From assembly GCF_013179805.1 (NCBI RefSeq), contig NZ_SRRZ01000013.1, positions 20,831 to 84,830 on the forward strand: 64,000 nt of DNA, given 5' to 3'. Shown piece by piece: positions 8,399-16,495 of this stretch. A program made the translations under genes and the position numbers. Numbering within the stretch: position 1 is the first letter of the stretch; the number at the start of each line of letters is the position of its first letter. Under the pieces are notes generated by a model. It saw only the letters and a program-made list of their open reading frames with translations. It did not search any database and was not told where the DNA came from. This stretch comes from Microcoleus asticus IPMA8 (GTDB taxonomy: Bacteria > Cyanobacteriota > Cyanobacteriia > Cyanobacteriales > Microcoleaceae).

Positions 8399-9541
8399 AT
8401 GGTTAATAACTCTTTTTACGATAAACCTAAAGAACAATCTTTAGTTAAAATTGAGATCGTAGCTAAATACTTTGGGGCATGGGCTAAGATAATGATTAGT
8501 CAAATAAAAAAAATACCCTTCTCAAAAAGACCCCCAAATATTGCATATGTAGATTTATTTTCTGGACCAGGTTATTATAAAGACGGTTGCAAATCTACAC
8601 CATTACTAATTTTGGAAAGTGTCCTTGCTGAATCACAAATGCGAGAACAGTTTGTAACAATTTTTAATGATATAGACTCCACTAACACCGAGTCTCTCGC
8701 TCGGGCAATAGCATCTTTACCTGGTATAGATACCTTAAGACACCTACCAATTATTTTAAATAAGGAGGTGGGAGAAGAAATTATCCAGGATATTAAAAAA
8801 AATATTAAATCAGCACCGACACTTTTTTTTATTGACCCTTTTGGTTATAAGGGTTTGTCAATTAGTCTAATAGGATCAGTTATCAGCAATTGGGGTAGTG
8901 ATTGCATATTTTTCTTTAACTACAACCGCATTAATATGGATGTAAATAACCCCGTTGTAAAGAAAGAGATGAACTCCTTTTTTGGTGAAAAACGAGCTGA
9001 TGCGCTGAGGGAAGAACTTAAACCTATGCAGCCTGAAGAACGAGAATCAACTATTGTAAAGAGTATTTGTCAGGCATTGAAAGATGTTGGGGGGTCGCAC
9101 GTTCAAGATTTTTGCTTCAAAAAATCTAGTGCTAGTCGTACTAGCCATTATCTTATTTTTATATCTAAGAATAAGCGAGGTCACTCAATTATGAAAGATA
9201 TTATGGCTCAAAAAAGCTCCATTTTTACTCAAGGAGTACCATCTTTTGAATACAATCAGAGTCAGGCGGCTATTCAGCTTTCACTCTTTGATTTTCAACC
9301 GATCGATGACCTTGAAAATATGCTCCTTGATGAATTTGCTGGTCAAACACTCACAATGGAAGAAATTTACAATCAACATCATGTTGGCAAGCGTTACATT
9401 AGTAAAAATTACAAGGAAGCTCTTAAAAAACTAGAACAACAAGGTAAAATTGTAGCTGATCCATCTGCCAGTCAACGAAGAAAGCCAAAAGGAGAAATTA
9501 CATTTGGAGAGCAAGTGAGAGTTACCTTTCCACCAAAGTAG
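8399..9541 (+). CDS. tcmP: Three-Cys-motif partner protein TcmP-like (methyltransferase-fold)
   Basis: A 380-residue protein recognised as the TcmP family: SLVKIEIVAKYFGAWAKI at the start, the nucleotide-binding-like loop YVDLFSGPG at residues 50-58 (resembling methyltransferase motif I), a TIFNDID segment, and IDPFG near 144-148 resembling a motif IV. The C-terminal ~60 residues look like a winged helix. A clear ribosome site (GGAGAGG) and a TATAAT-like box precede the ATG. TcmP genes are named for their constant neighbour, a Gp37/Gp68 (DUF5131) protein with three clustered cysteines, and that partner is present here, convergent and overlapping by 20 bases. The AT-rich sequence with homopolymer runs differs from the neighbours and suggests transfer. 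The biochemical function is not established; a nucleic-acid or defence role is inference. Confidence 0.82.
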   Translation: MVNNSFYDKPKEQSLVKIEIVAKYFGAWAKIMISQIKKIPFSKRPPNIAYVDLFSGPGYYKDGCKSTPLLILESVLAESQMREQFVTIFNDIDSTNTESLARAIASLPGIDTLRHLPIILNKEVGEEIIQDIKKNIKSAPTLFFIDPFGYKGLSISLIGSVISNWGSDCIFFFNYNRINMDVNNPVVKKEMNSFFGEKRADALREELKPMQPEERESTIVKSICQALKDVGGSHVQDFCFKKSSASRTSHYLIFISKNKRGHSIMKDIMAQKSSIFTQGVPSFEYNQSQAAIQLSLFDFQPIDDLENMLLDEFAGQTLTMEEIYNQHHVGKRYISKNYKEALKKLEQQGKIVADPSASQRRKPKGEITFGEQVRVTFPPK

Positions 9542-10310
9542 ATGTTACTACTTTATTTGAGTTGCGACTCACGCTGAAAGTGTAGCCATTGAATTGCCTT
9601 TGATGTTTATTCCATGCTTCCGGCATCTCATTCCAAATTTTATCATCCAGAAGTCTCCCAGCAGCTTTGGGCGTTCTACCTCCCCATTGCTTGAAGAAAA
9701 ACGCGACTCCAGCATTCTGACACTGATCCCGAAGACTTTGTGCCCATTCTTCCTGCATCGGACGGTGTTTTTGCCCCGACTCTCCCCCAACTATTACCCA
9801 GTGAATATCTCTTAGATCGAGTTGCAAAGGCCCTAAAAGTGGTTCGCAGGATAAAAAGCGTACCTTTGCATTGACTTGTCGCAAATGCTCCACACGATGA
9901 ACATAGTTTTGATTTTCAACAGACACCCCCATCCAAATATTATCACACCAATCAAGTTGAGAGGCTAAGTCTGCTAAACGCTCATGTCGCTTCGTAAGAA
10001 TTTGATAAATGTGGTGAGGAGTTTCACGCATTACATCAAAGACTTGTTTCAGAAATTCCAGAGAAATATCTTCATGGAACAAATCACTCATTGAGTTAAC
10101 AAAAATGCGACTCGGCTTTCGCCAGCTTTTAGGTTCATTCAAACGCTTTGGATATTCCGTTAAATCAAAACCGTTAGGAAAATTAGTATGAAACCGTTTT
10201 GTTAATGCTTCAGCATAACAATGTGTACAACCAGGACTGACTTTATCGCAGCCTGTCGTTGGATTCCATGTTCTGTCGGTCCATTCGATACCAGTATTAA
10301 TGCTAGACAT
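9522..10310 (-). CDS. DUF5131 (phage Gp37/Gp68-like) three-Cys-motif protein
   Basis: This 262-residue protein starts with SINTGIEWTDRTWNPTTGC, the signature of the Gp37/Gp68 family. Cys21, Cys28 and Cys31 form a C-x6-C-x2-C cluster that recalls the iron-sulfur-binding triad of radical SAM enzymes but with different spacing. The segments IFVNSMSDLFHEDI, YQILTKRHERL and WVIVGGESGQKHRPM are also characteristic. It is the named partner of TcmP and faces it tail to tail, the two coding regions sharing their last 20 bases. No ribosome site is obvious. Homologues occur in phages and plasmids. A radical-SAM-like chemistry on nucleic acid has been suggested for such triads, but nothing in this sequence proves it. 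Confidence 0.85.
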   Translation of the reverse strand: MSSINTGIEWTDRTWNPTTGCDKVSPGCTHCYAEALTKRFHTNFPNGFDLTEYPKRLNEPKSWRKPSRIFVNSMSDLFHEDISLEFLKQVFDVMRETPHHIYQILTKRHERLADLASQLDWCDNIWMGVSVENQNYVHRVEHLRQVNAKVRFLSCEPLLGPLQLDLRDIHWVIVGGESGQKHRPMQEEWAQSLRDQCQNAGVAFFFKQWGGRTPKAAGRLLDDKIWNEMPEAWNKHQRQFNGYTFSVSRNSNKVVTSTLVER

Positions 10311-10540
10311 ACAAAAAAAAATACTACTTAAACAACCTTTGTAGGTGACGGTGAACTAATAAAATTCGCTCTATTAATTGAGGTTTATTTAGCGTCACTT
10401 ACCAATTCCATTATATAATTAAATTGACTTAAATATAACTTAAATATCAACATATTTTTTAAGCACTTGCATCAAATGTATATCGTGTTGTAGAATCGGG
10501 CTGAACCAGCATTTATTCTCCGAACCTTTCCAGAACAATT

Positions 10541-11188
10541 GTGCAAACACCTAATTTTTCAGAACTCAACCATCCTGTGGTCAAATCCCTGTTCCATCAC
10601 AGCGACCAGGAATTATTGACTCTGTTTCAAAACCATCCCGATCAGGGTCGCTTCTTCACGGCAATTTTTTGCCGCTACGCTCAAATTGTCCACTCCCTGA
10701 TTCGCCATTCCGTGCGATCGCCCGTACAAGGAGATTACCTATTTGCCCACACTTGGCTGCACATCTATCACGAGCTCCGAGGCCTCGATTTGCGCCGCGA
10801 ACTCCAAGAGTCTGAGGGCGGAAATCTCAGTCTCCAAAACTGGCTGATTAATGTTACAGCTATCTGCATAAATCAAGCCGAATTGCCTCCTGTTGAGTCG
10901 ATCCACTACTCTTTGCAATCTGCTCCGCCCCCCCTGTGGTGTTACGTCAAACAAGCTTTAGAATTGTTAGCGCCGCTGCCGCGTTTAGTAGTGTTGATGG
11001 CTCAGACTTTCCGCTGGAGCGAAACTCGAATTGCAGCTTATTTACAAGCAGAAGGCGAAGCTATTTCGCCCGCTCAGGTAAAAGCTTTGCTGCAAAAAGG
11101 ATATCAAACTTTAGAATCCGGTTTGCCGGAGGATATTCGGGCTATTTATCTCGATGAAAATCTCGATTATCAAGAAGAACTTGCTTAG
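10541..11188 (+). CDS. Sigma-70-family (ECF-like) sigma factor, divergent
   Basis: The 215-residue product starts at GTG with no strong ribosome site. Residues ~38-110 resemble sigma region 2 (FFTAIFCRYAQIVHSLIRHS ... LQNWLINVTAICINQ, compare the conserved Trp-Leu-x-x-Ile-Ala end of region 2). Residues ~133-200 resemble region 4 (LELLAPLPRLVVLMAQTF ... SPAQVKALLQKGYQTLESGLP, a helix-turn-helix ending in the usual Leu-Pro). The usual Asp-Ala-Glu-Asp core of region 2.2 is degenerate (GDYLFAHTWLHIY), so promoter specificity would be unusual. No anti-sigma gene is adjacent. A stem-loop with a T-run follows, so it is transcribed alone. Sigma identity is from fold pattern, moderate certainty. Confidence 0.6.
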   Translation: MQTPNFSELNHPVVKSLFHHSDQELLTLFQNHPDQGRFFTAIFCRYAQIVHSLIRHSVRSPVQGDYLFAHTWLHIYHELRGLDLRRELQESEGGNLSLQNWLINVTAICINQAELPPVESIHYSLQSAPPPLWCYVKQALELLAPLPRLVVLMAQTFRWSETRIAAYLQAEGEAISPAQVKALLQKGYQTLESGLPEDIRAIYLDENLDYQEELA

Positions 11189-11224
11189 AGATCGGATACA
11201 ATCGCGCCGAGTTTGTGTAGTCTC

Positions 11225-11259
11225 AAAAACCCGGTAGTTGGAAAATATCGGGTTTTTTT
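11225..11259 (+). terminator. Intrinsic terminator after sigma-like gene
   Basis: AAAAACCCG pairs with CGGGTTTTT across a 15-base loop and is followed by a run of seven T residues. It lies 37 bases after the stop codon. Confidence 0.8.
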
Positions 11260-11372
11260 AGCTATTATATATAGGGAAGCTGCCCGCTGCGCGCCCTAGA
11301 TTTCGATGTTTTGTGAAAGTTGTAATAATCTAATTTTGTTAAATACAAAGAATCCAAATATAAGAGGTGGAA

Positions 11373-11693
11373 ATGGCAATTTATCAAGTTCGGTTTGTGA
11401 ATGAGGCTCTCGCCCTCGATCGCACGATCGCAGTACCAGACGACCAGTATATCTTAGATATGGCAGAAGATGCGGGCATCCGCTTGCCGAATGGATGCAA
11501 GCAAGGAGAGTGTTCTGCTTGCGTTGTCAAACTGCTGAGCGGTGAAATCGACCAAAGCGAACAAAAGTTTTTGAAGCCGTCAGAATTGCAAGCTGGCTAC
11601 GCTGTTACTTGTGTGGCTTACCCGCTTTCTGATTGTACTTTGTTAACTCATCAAGAACAAGTTTTGTATCAAACAGCTCTTTATTTTAAGTAA
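11373..11693 (+). CDS. Plant-type [2Fe-2S] ferredoxin
   Basis: A 106-residue ferredoxin. Cys42, Cys47 and Cys50 (CKQGECSAC) plus Cys80 (YAVTCVAYP) form the plant-type 2Fe-2S site. An in-frame GTG exists six bases upstream, but AGAGG at 11363-11367 is correctly spaced for the ATG used here. It carries electrons from photosystem I or from NADPH to soluble enzymes; compared with major photosynthetic PetF (97-99 residues) the C-terminus is a little longer and the loop before the cluster is less acidic, so this is more likely one of the minor paralogues. The zinc-ribbon gene starts 5 bases after its stop and may be co-transcribed. Confidence 0.9.
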   Translation: MAIYQVRFVNEALALDRTIAVPDDQYILDMAEDAGIRLPNGCKQGECSACVVKLLSGEIDQSEQKFLKPSELQAGYAVTCVAYPLSDCTLLTHQEQVLYQTALYFK

Positions 11694-11698
11694 TAAGT

Positions 11699-12172
11699 AT
11701 GGAGCGATTTAAAGATACTCGTGAAACAATCTACTCATTCCAGGATGAATTTCTGGTGCGATGCCCTTGTTGTGATGCATGTGCGATCGTGCGTTGTATC
11801 GATCCTGATAAGGCCGATCTCTTTGCTCCTCGCAGATTTTCTTGTACAGCTTGTGGTTCCTCAAAAGATTGGTCTAAGCAAAAGATTGAAAGCTGGTATA
11901 GTAGGTCAGGGGATGACTATTTAGGCTATCCTCTGTGGCTTGAAACTTCCTGTTGCGGTCAGACGCTTTGGGCTTACAATCTTCGACATTTAGAATTTAT
12001 TGAGGCGTTTGTTCGGGCAAAGCTGAGGGAACGAAAACCTCATGAACTTCATGGCTGGTCTAATAAGAGTCTGTTCTCTCGACTTCCAAAATGGATACAA
12101 TCAGGTAAGAATCGAGAAGAAATTATCAAAGCGATCGCAAAGATGCGTGAATCAGTTGTCACTCCTACCTAA
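11699..12172 (+). CDS. Hypothetical zinc-ribbon protein
   Basis: A 157-residue soluble protein with two cysteine pairs near the N-terminus, CPCC (about residues 22-25) and CTAC (about 49-52), the spacing of a zinc ribbon, and an additional CC at ~84-85. The rest (ending KNREEIIKAIAKMRES) is basic and probably helical. No enzymatic motif is visible. The pattern resembles small 'TFIIB-type zinc ribbon' proteins annotated in diverse bacteria whose function is unknown. It follows the ferredoxin gene by five bases, but I see no functional link. No ribosome site is obvious, as expected if translation is coupled. Confidence 0.6.
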   Translation: MERFKDTRETIYSFQDEFLVRCPCCDACAIVRCIDPDKADLFAPRRFSCTACGSSKDWSKQKIESWYSRSGDDYLGYPLWLETSCCGQTLWAYNLRHLEFIEAFVRAKLRERKPHELHGWSNKSLFSRLPKWIQSGKNREEIIKAIAKMRESVVTPT

Positions 12173-12219
12173 TATTCGCCGGTGCAAATGGTTGTTCAAC
12201 CAGATTTTGTGTCATGTAA

Positions 12220-12275
12220 GGTGCGTGACTCTCAAGAATCGGGCTGCCACTTGAGTGGCTAGAAAGTCACGCACC
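12220..12275. terminator. Long hairpin between convergent genes
   Basis: GGTGCGTGACT at 12220-12230 pairs perfectly with AGTCACGCACC at 12265-12275, and the loop holds a second small stem (GCCACTTGAGTGGC). It sits between the convergent zinc-ribbon and TreS genes and could terminate both. The GGTGCG/CGCACC ends resemble the dispersed repeats at 15921 and 48320, so it may also be a mobile palindrome. Confidence 0.55.
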
Positions 12276-12300
12276 CTAATGAGTATAGATAAACTCCCCC

Positions 12301-15300
12301 TTATAAATTCAGCAATTGTACAATCCGCTGAAGCGGAATGTGCGCCCAATCCAAGCGGTAATTAAGTTCGTAGGCTAGCTCGCCAACCGCTTTTTCCAAA
12401 ATGTAAGCATCCAGCAAAACTTGTAGTTCCGGTATAGATTTGGGCAAGAAATTTGCATCGGCTGCTGTTGCCAAATAGCTCTTAACAAAAGTGAGGCTGA
12501 CCCAGCGGTGCCAAACGTTCGCCCACTGCTGCATCTCCGGGAGATTTTCAGGGCGAATCATGCCACTTTCTACTTCATTGCGCAGTGCCAAAGTAACAGC
12601 GTAACTCAAAGATTGCAGCATTCCCGCAACATCTCGCAGGGGCGACCTCTTCATCCGCCGCTCGCTTAAGGGTCGATTCCGTTCTCCTCCGAAATCAATA
12701 ATTACGAAGTCTTTGCCTGTATAAAGAACTTGCCCGAAATGAAAGTCCCCGTGACAGCGAATTCTATCAGCCGTAATTCTCAAGTTCAAAATAGACTTGA
12801 AACGTTCCATGAGCAAATCTTCGCGGTTGAGGAGCTTTTGCGCCGATTTTTGTATGTCTGGCGGCAGTTTGGTCAGCCGTTTTTTCAGCTCCAGCAAAGT
12901 TCTTCCTGCGACATTTCTCATGTGTTGATAGATGGAACGCTGGTAAAAGGAGGTGAAGCTTTCTGGGGCAAAAGCGGGATTTTCTATGTCTGAAGCTAAA
13001 GCGAGGTGAAGTTCGGCTGTCCGCTGGCCTAAAAGTTCGGCTGATGCTAAGTAAGAGCCGATGAGTTCGCGAGCTAATGCCGGAATTTCTAGCGATAAAT
13101 CCGCTACTAGCGAGTTTGGCTGCCGCTGCGTTAGTCCGATCAAAGCGCTCGGTAAATAATTTTCGGGGGAAATAGATAAATTTTCGCCGGAATGCTTTGC
13201 TTCTACTGTCATTACTTGCTCGAAATAGTCGCGCAGTGTGTCTAATGTATAAGACCAAGCGTCTACGCTGTCGGGGATTAATTTTTGTAGTATTCCGACT
13301 GTAATGACTTGTTTTCCTGGTGTTTGATATTCCAATGCTCCGGCAATTGGAGCGTAGTGTTGGATCGAGTTGCGATCGGTTAAAAAGCGTCCGATTTCTA
13401 ATTCGGGGTTGATTCCTTCCTCGACTTTTCGCAATATTTTCAGGACGAAGCGGTCGCCGTAAGCTGCGGATGTATTGCTTTGTTCTTTTTTGAACAGGTG
13501 AGGTTCGAGGTGCGATAAATCTTGTTCCGATCTGAATTCACTGTCGGCAATTCCTACGAGTTGACCTGCAACCCCTCTGTGAGTGCGAGAATTGGCGATC
13601 GCCCCCAGCAGCGCGCTCAGAAAACCTTTGTCCCCAGCAGCATCAAATAGTACCCCGACTTCCTTGTTGGTTTCTGGGAAGTGCAGGCGCGCGATCGCCC
13701 GATCGTCCGCATCGCCTTTCATCTCTTCCCAACCTAAAGGCAAAACGTAAGTTTCCGGCATACCTTCAGTATAATTCAACAGCAAAAACAGAATGTAAAC
13801 TTTAGATTCCTCCCCGGCACTATCTTTACATTCAACAGGCACAATCTCACTTATTTCTAATGATTGAATTATCCTGTCTGTACCGCTATACCAGCGATTG
13901 CGTCGCAAGTATTCCGGCAAAATATTTAGCAGCATATCGCTTAACTGACTTGTAGAAAAAGCAGTTTTCCAAGTACCTATGACTGCCAAACTCGGCAAGT
14001 CTGTGTGAAAACCGTGCAGCGAAAAATCTTCGTGTTTAGCAGTAAGAGTAAACCAGTAAAATGTGTGAGAGCTCAAGCTCAAAAAGTAAGGCGAGTCGCC
14101 AACCGCCGGAAACTCAGTACGGCCGAAAATCTCCTCTGGAACAGCACCTTTAAAGGGCGAAAGGTCTAATTCTGCCGTCTGCACGAAGCGCGACAAATTA
14201 GCCACTACGAGAATGTGTTGGTCTTGATAAGTGCGCACAAAGGCTAAAACTTTGCGGTTTTCCGGGTACAGAAACTCGCAAGTTCCGCGGCCGAATGCTT
14301 GGAAGCGCTGCCGAATTGCAATTAGGCGTTTCATCCACCACCACAGAGAACTCGGATTCGCCCGCTGCGCGTCCACGTTAATAGATTCGTAGTGATATTC
14401 AGGGTCAACAATTGGCGGCGCGTAAAGCCGCTGCGGGTTAGCGCGGCTGAAACCGGCATTGCGATCGCCGCTCCACTGCATCGGAGTTCTCACCCCGTTA
14501 CGATCGCCCAAATAGATATTGTCTCCCATGCCAATTTCATCGCCGTAGTAAAGCACCGGCGTACCCGGAAGAGACAGCAGCAAAGCATTCATCAACTCGA
14601 TGCGGCGGCGGTTATTTCCCATTAAAGGAGCCAAGCGGCGGCGGATGCCCAAATTAATTCTCGCCTGAGTATCTTGAGCGTAAACCCGATACATATAATC
14701 TCGGTCTTCATCACTCACCATTTCCAGCGTCAATTCATCGTGATTCCGCAAAAATAATGCCCACTGACAGTTATTGGGAATCTGCGGAGTTTGCTGGAGA
14801 ATATCGCTAATTGGGAAGCTATCTTCCATATACAAAGCCATAAATAAACGCGGCATCAGCGGAAAATGAAAGTTCATGTGACATTCATCCCCAGCAGCGT
14901 AATATTCAACCGCATCCTCCGGCCACTGATTCGCCTCAGCAAGCAGCATCCGGTTGGGGAATTTCTCATCTACGTGCTGCCGCAATTGCTTCAGAAATAC
15001 GTGAGTTTCTGGCAGGTTTTCGCAGTTAGTACCTTCGCGCTCGTACAGGTAAGGCACGGCATCCATGCGCAGTCCGTCTACTCCCAGTGCCAACCAGAAA
15101 TCTACCACGTCTAAGATGGCTTGGCGGACGGCCGGATTGTCGTAATTCAAATCTGGTTGGTGGGAATAAAAACGGTGCCAGTAATAAGCTTTTGCTACCC
15201 CATCCCAAGCCCAATTAGATGTTTCAAAATCTTGGAAAATAATCCGAGCATCTTGATATTTTTCCGGCGTGTCGCTCCACACGTAAAAATCTCTTTCGTT

Positions 15301-15684
15301 ACTGCCTTTCGGGGCGCGGCGCGATCGCTGAAACCAAGCGTGCTGGTCGGAAGTATGGTTGACAATTAACTCAATAATGACTCGAATTCCCCGCTGGTGC
15401 GCTGCTTCTAAAAGCTCTTTAAAATCCTCTAATGTGCCGTAAATTGGGTTGACGGTGGTATAGTGAGATGTATCGTAGCCGTCGTCTCGGAGCGGCGATG
15501 GAAAAAATGGCAGTACCCAAATTGCTGTTACTCCCAAGTTTTGCAGGTAATCCAGTTTTTCTGTCAGTCCTCTAAAGTCGCCGATCCCGTCTGCATTGCT
15601 GTCGGCAAAAGCGCGTACTGGTACTTCGTAAATAATCGCGTCTTTGAACCACAAGGGGTCGTCATTTAACATTGAGTTTGGCAT
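12301..15684 (-). CDS. treS: Trehalose synthase fused to maltokinase (TreS-Mak)
   Basis: About 1127 residues. The first ~560 are a GH13 trehalose synthase/maltose alpha-glucosyltransferase: DPLWFKDAIIYEVPVRAF at the start, nucleophile in GLRMDAVPYL, general acid in LLAEANQWPED, and the third acidic residue in FLRNHDEL. The C-terminal ~450 residues are a maltokinase with the aminoglycoside-kinase-like catalytic loop CHGDFHFGQVL and metal-binding IIDFGGE. It interconverts maltose and trehalose and phosphorylates maltose to maltose 1-phosphate, the donor for GlgE. An open frame extends 14 codons upstream, but these encode the translation of a common intergenic repeat, so I chose the ATG at 15684 (ATG at 15672 is also possible). 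No GlgE gene is in the window. A role in osmolyte or glycogen metabolism is expected. Confidence 0.9.
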   Translation of the reverse strand: MPNSMLNDDPLWFKDAIIYEVPVRAFADSNADGIGDFRGLTEKLDYLQNLGVTAIWVLPFFPSPLRDDGYDTSHYTTVNPIYGTLEDFKELLEAAHQRGIRVIIELIVNHTSDQHAWFQRSRRAPKGSNERDFYVWSDTPEKYQDARIIFQDFETSNWAWDGVAKAYYWHRFYSHQPDLNYDNPAVRQAILDVVDFWLALGVDGLRMDAVPYLYEREGTNCENLPETHVFLKQLRQHVDEKFPNRMLLAEANQWPEDAVEYYAAGDECHMNFHFPLMPRLFMALYMEDSFPISDILQQTPQIPNNCQWALFLRNHDELTLEMVSDEDRDYMYRVYAQDTQARINLGIRRRLAPLMGNNRRRIELMNALLLSLPGTPVLYYGDEIGMGDNIYLGDRNGVRTPMQWSGDRNAGFSRANPQRLYAPPIVDPEYHYESINVDAQRANPSSLWWWMKRLIAIRQRFQAFGRGTCEFLYPENRKVLAFVRTYQDQHILVVANLSRFVQTAELDLSPFKGAVPEEIFGRTEFPAVGDSPYFLSLSSHTFYWFTLTAKHEDFSLHGFHTDLPSLAVIGTWKTAFSTSQLSDMLLNILPEYLRRNRWYSGTDRIIQSLEISEIVPVECKDSAGEESKVYILFLLLNYTEGMPETYVLPLGWEEMKGDADDRAIARLHFPETNKEVGVLFDAAGDKGFLSALLGAIANSRTHRGVAGQLVGIADSEFRSEQDLSHLEPHLFKKEQSNTSAAYGDRFVLKILRKVEEGINPELEIGRFLTDRNSIQHYAPIAGALEYQTPGKQVITVGILQKLIPDSVDAWSYTLDTLRDYFEQVMTVEAKHSGENLSISPENYLPSALIGLTQRQPNSLVADLSLEIPALARELIGSYLASAELLGQRTAELHLALASDIENPAFAPESFTSFYQRSIYQHMRNVAGRTLLELKKRLTKLPPDIQKSAQKLLNREDLLMERFKSILNLRITADRIRCHGDFHFGQVLYTGKDFVIIDFGGERNRPLSERRMKRSPLRDVAGMLQSLSYAVTLALRNEVESGMIRPENLPEMQQWANVWHRWVSLTFVKSYLATAADANFLPKSIPELQVLLDAYILEKAVGELAYELNYRLDWAHIPLQRIVQLLNL

Positions 15685-15920
15685 GATTTTTATGGGTGAT
15701 TGGTAATTGGGAATTAGCCCTTGCAATTTGGTAATTGGGCTTTGTTAGTTCAAATCCAAACTGATAAATCATAACTCATAATTTGGCGGCGATTCCTCAT
15801 GCCAGCGGCAGAGTTTTAATCGTAATTTATTAACGCAAAACTTATAATTTCTTAATTATAAAATTCTAAAAATGTGTTTTGCTATTTCGGATACAGTTCA
15901 CGATCCGGATACCTATTGGG

Positions 15921-15993
15921 GCGCGGTGCGCACCCTACATATCGTTGCGCGGTGCGCACCTTACATATCGTTGCGGGGTGCGCACCCCTACAG
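15921..15993. repeat. Three tandem copies of a 26-bp GC-rich repeat
   Basis: Copies start at 15921, 15947 and 15973 (last one partial) with the unit GCGCGGTGCGCACCCTACAT followed by ATCGTT. GTGCGCAC in each is palindromic. The ~400-base gap between treS and the next gene (15685-16122) contains nothing else that I recognise except short A/T-rich flanks. Related units occur at 48320-48395. Confidence 0.8.
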
Positions 15994-16122
15994 ACTAAGT
16001 ATTAGGGGCGGTATTTACTACCTGTCGGACGGTTGCCACGACAGTACACTACCTTGACTTTAACGGCTAGCTTTTGTTACATTTGTTTACATAAAGCAAC
16101 AAAAGTTAAGGAAAAAGCAAAA

Positions 16123-16353
16123 ATGGTTCTTGTAATCGCTCTTTTAATCGTCGGTTGGGTCGCAGCAGCATTAATTGGCACTCAAGCATATTTCCTGGGC
16201 GAACAGTCAAAGCCAATCCACGAGCGGAATTGGAACGATGAATCTTTTGAAAAATTGGCTGTAGCAATCACAGCAAAAGAGATAGATTACAGCGTTCGCG
16301 TTCCCGCCTACAGCATGGATGCTTACGGCAGCCGCACCATCTCGAATTCCTGA
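16123..16353 (+). CDS. Small single-pass membrane protein (possibly photosystem-associated)
   Basis: A 76-residue protein with one N-terminal membrane helix (VLVIALLIVGWVAAALIGTQ, residues 2-21), followed by a hydrophilic tail rich in conserved-looking charged motifs (PIHERNWNDESF, VRVPAYSMDAYG). The start is the ATG preceded by AAGGA; a longer open frame upstream has no support. The look is that of small cyanobacterial thylakoid proteins, and I am reminded of the photosystem II assembly factor Psb35 (Ssl2148 family), but I cannot verify that from memory. It stands alone, between a repeat-filled gap and two palindromic repeats. Confidence 0.6.
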   Translation: MVLVIALLIVGWVAAALIGTQAYFLGEQSKPIHERNWNDESFEKLAVAITAKEIDYSVRVPAYSMDAYGSRTISNS

Positions 16354-16416
16354 TATCAATTAACAAGTTTCACCATTTTCAATAACAGACCCGACGGCCT
16401 GTTCCTAATTTTAAAT

Positions 16417-16483
16417 AACAGGCAGGATGCCTGTTCCACAAGAAGATTTATGGTTTGTGGAACAGGCATCTTGCCTGTTCCTA
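16417..16483. repeat. Two GTGILPV-type palindromes
   Basis: AACAGGCAGGATGCCTGTTCC and GGAACAGGCATCTTGCCTGT (followed by TCC) form two short hairpins, which also form a larger inverted pair around AAGAAGATTTATGG. They lie at the 3' side of clpB and of the small membrane-protein gene, where they might help to terminate or stabilise transcripts. Same family as the in-frame copies in the oxoprolinase gene. Confidence 0.75.
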
Positions 16484-16495
16484 GCTGTTGGGCAA

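Noticed and set aside
15872..16057. Open frame over the 26-bp repeats
   Set aside because: Coding would consist of repeat units; no start signal.
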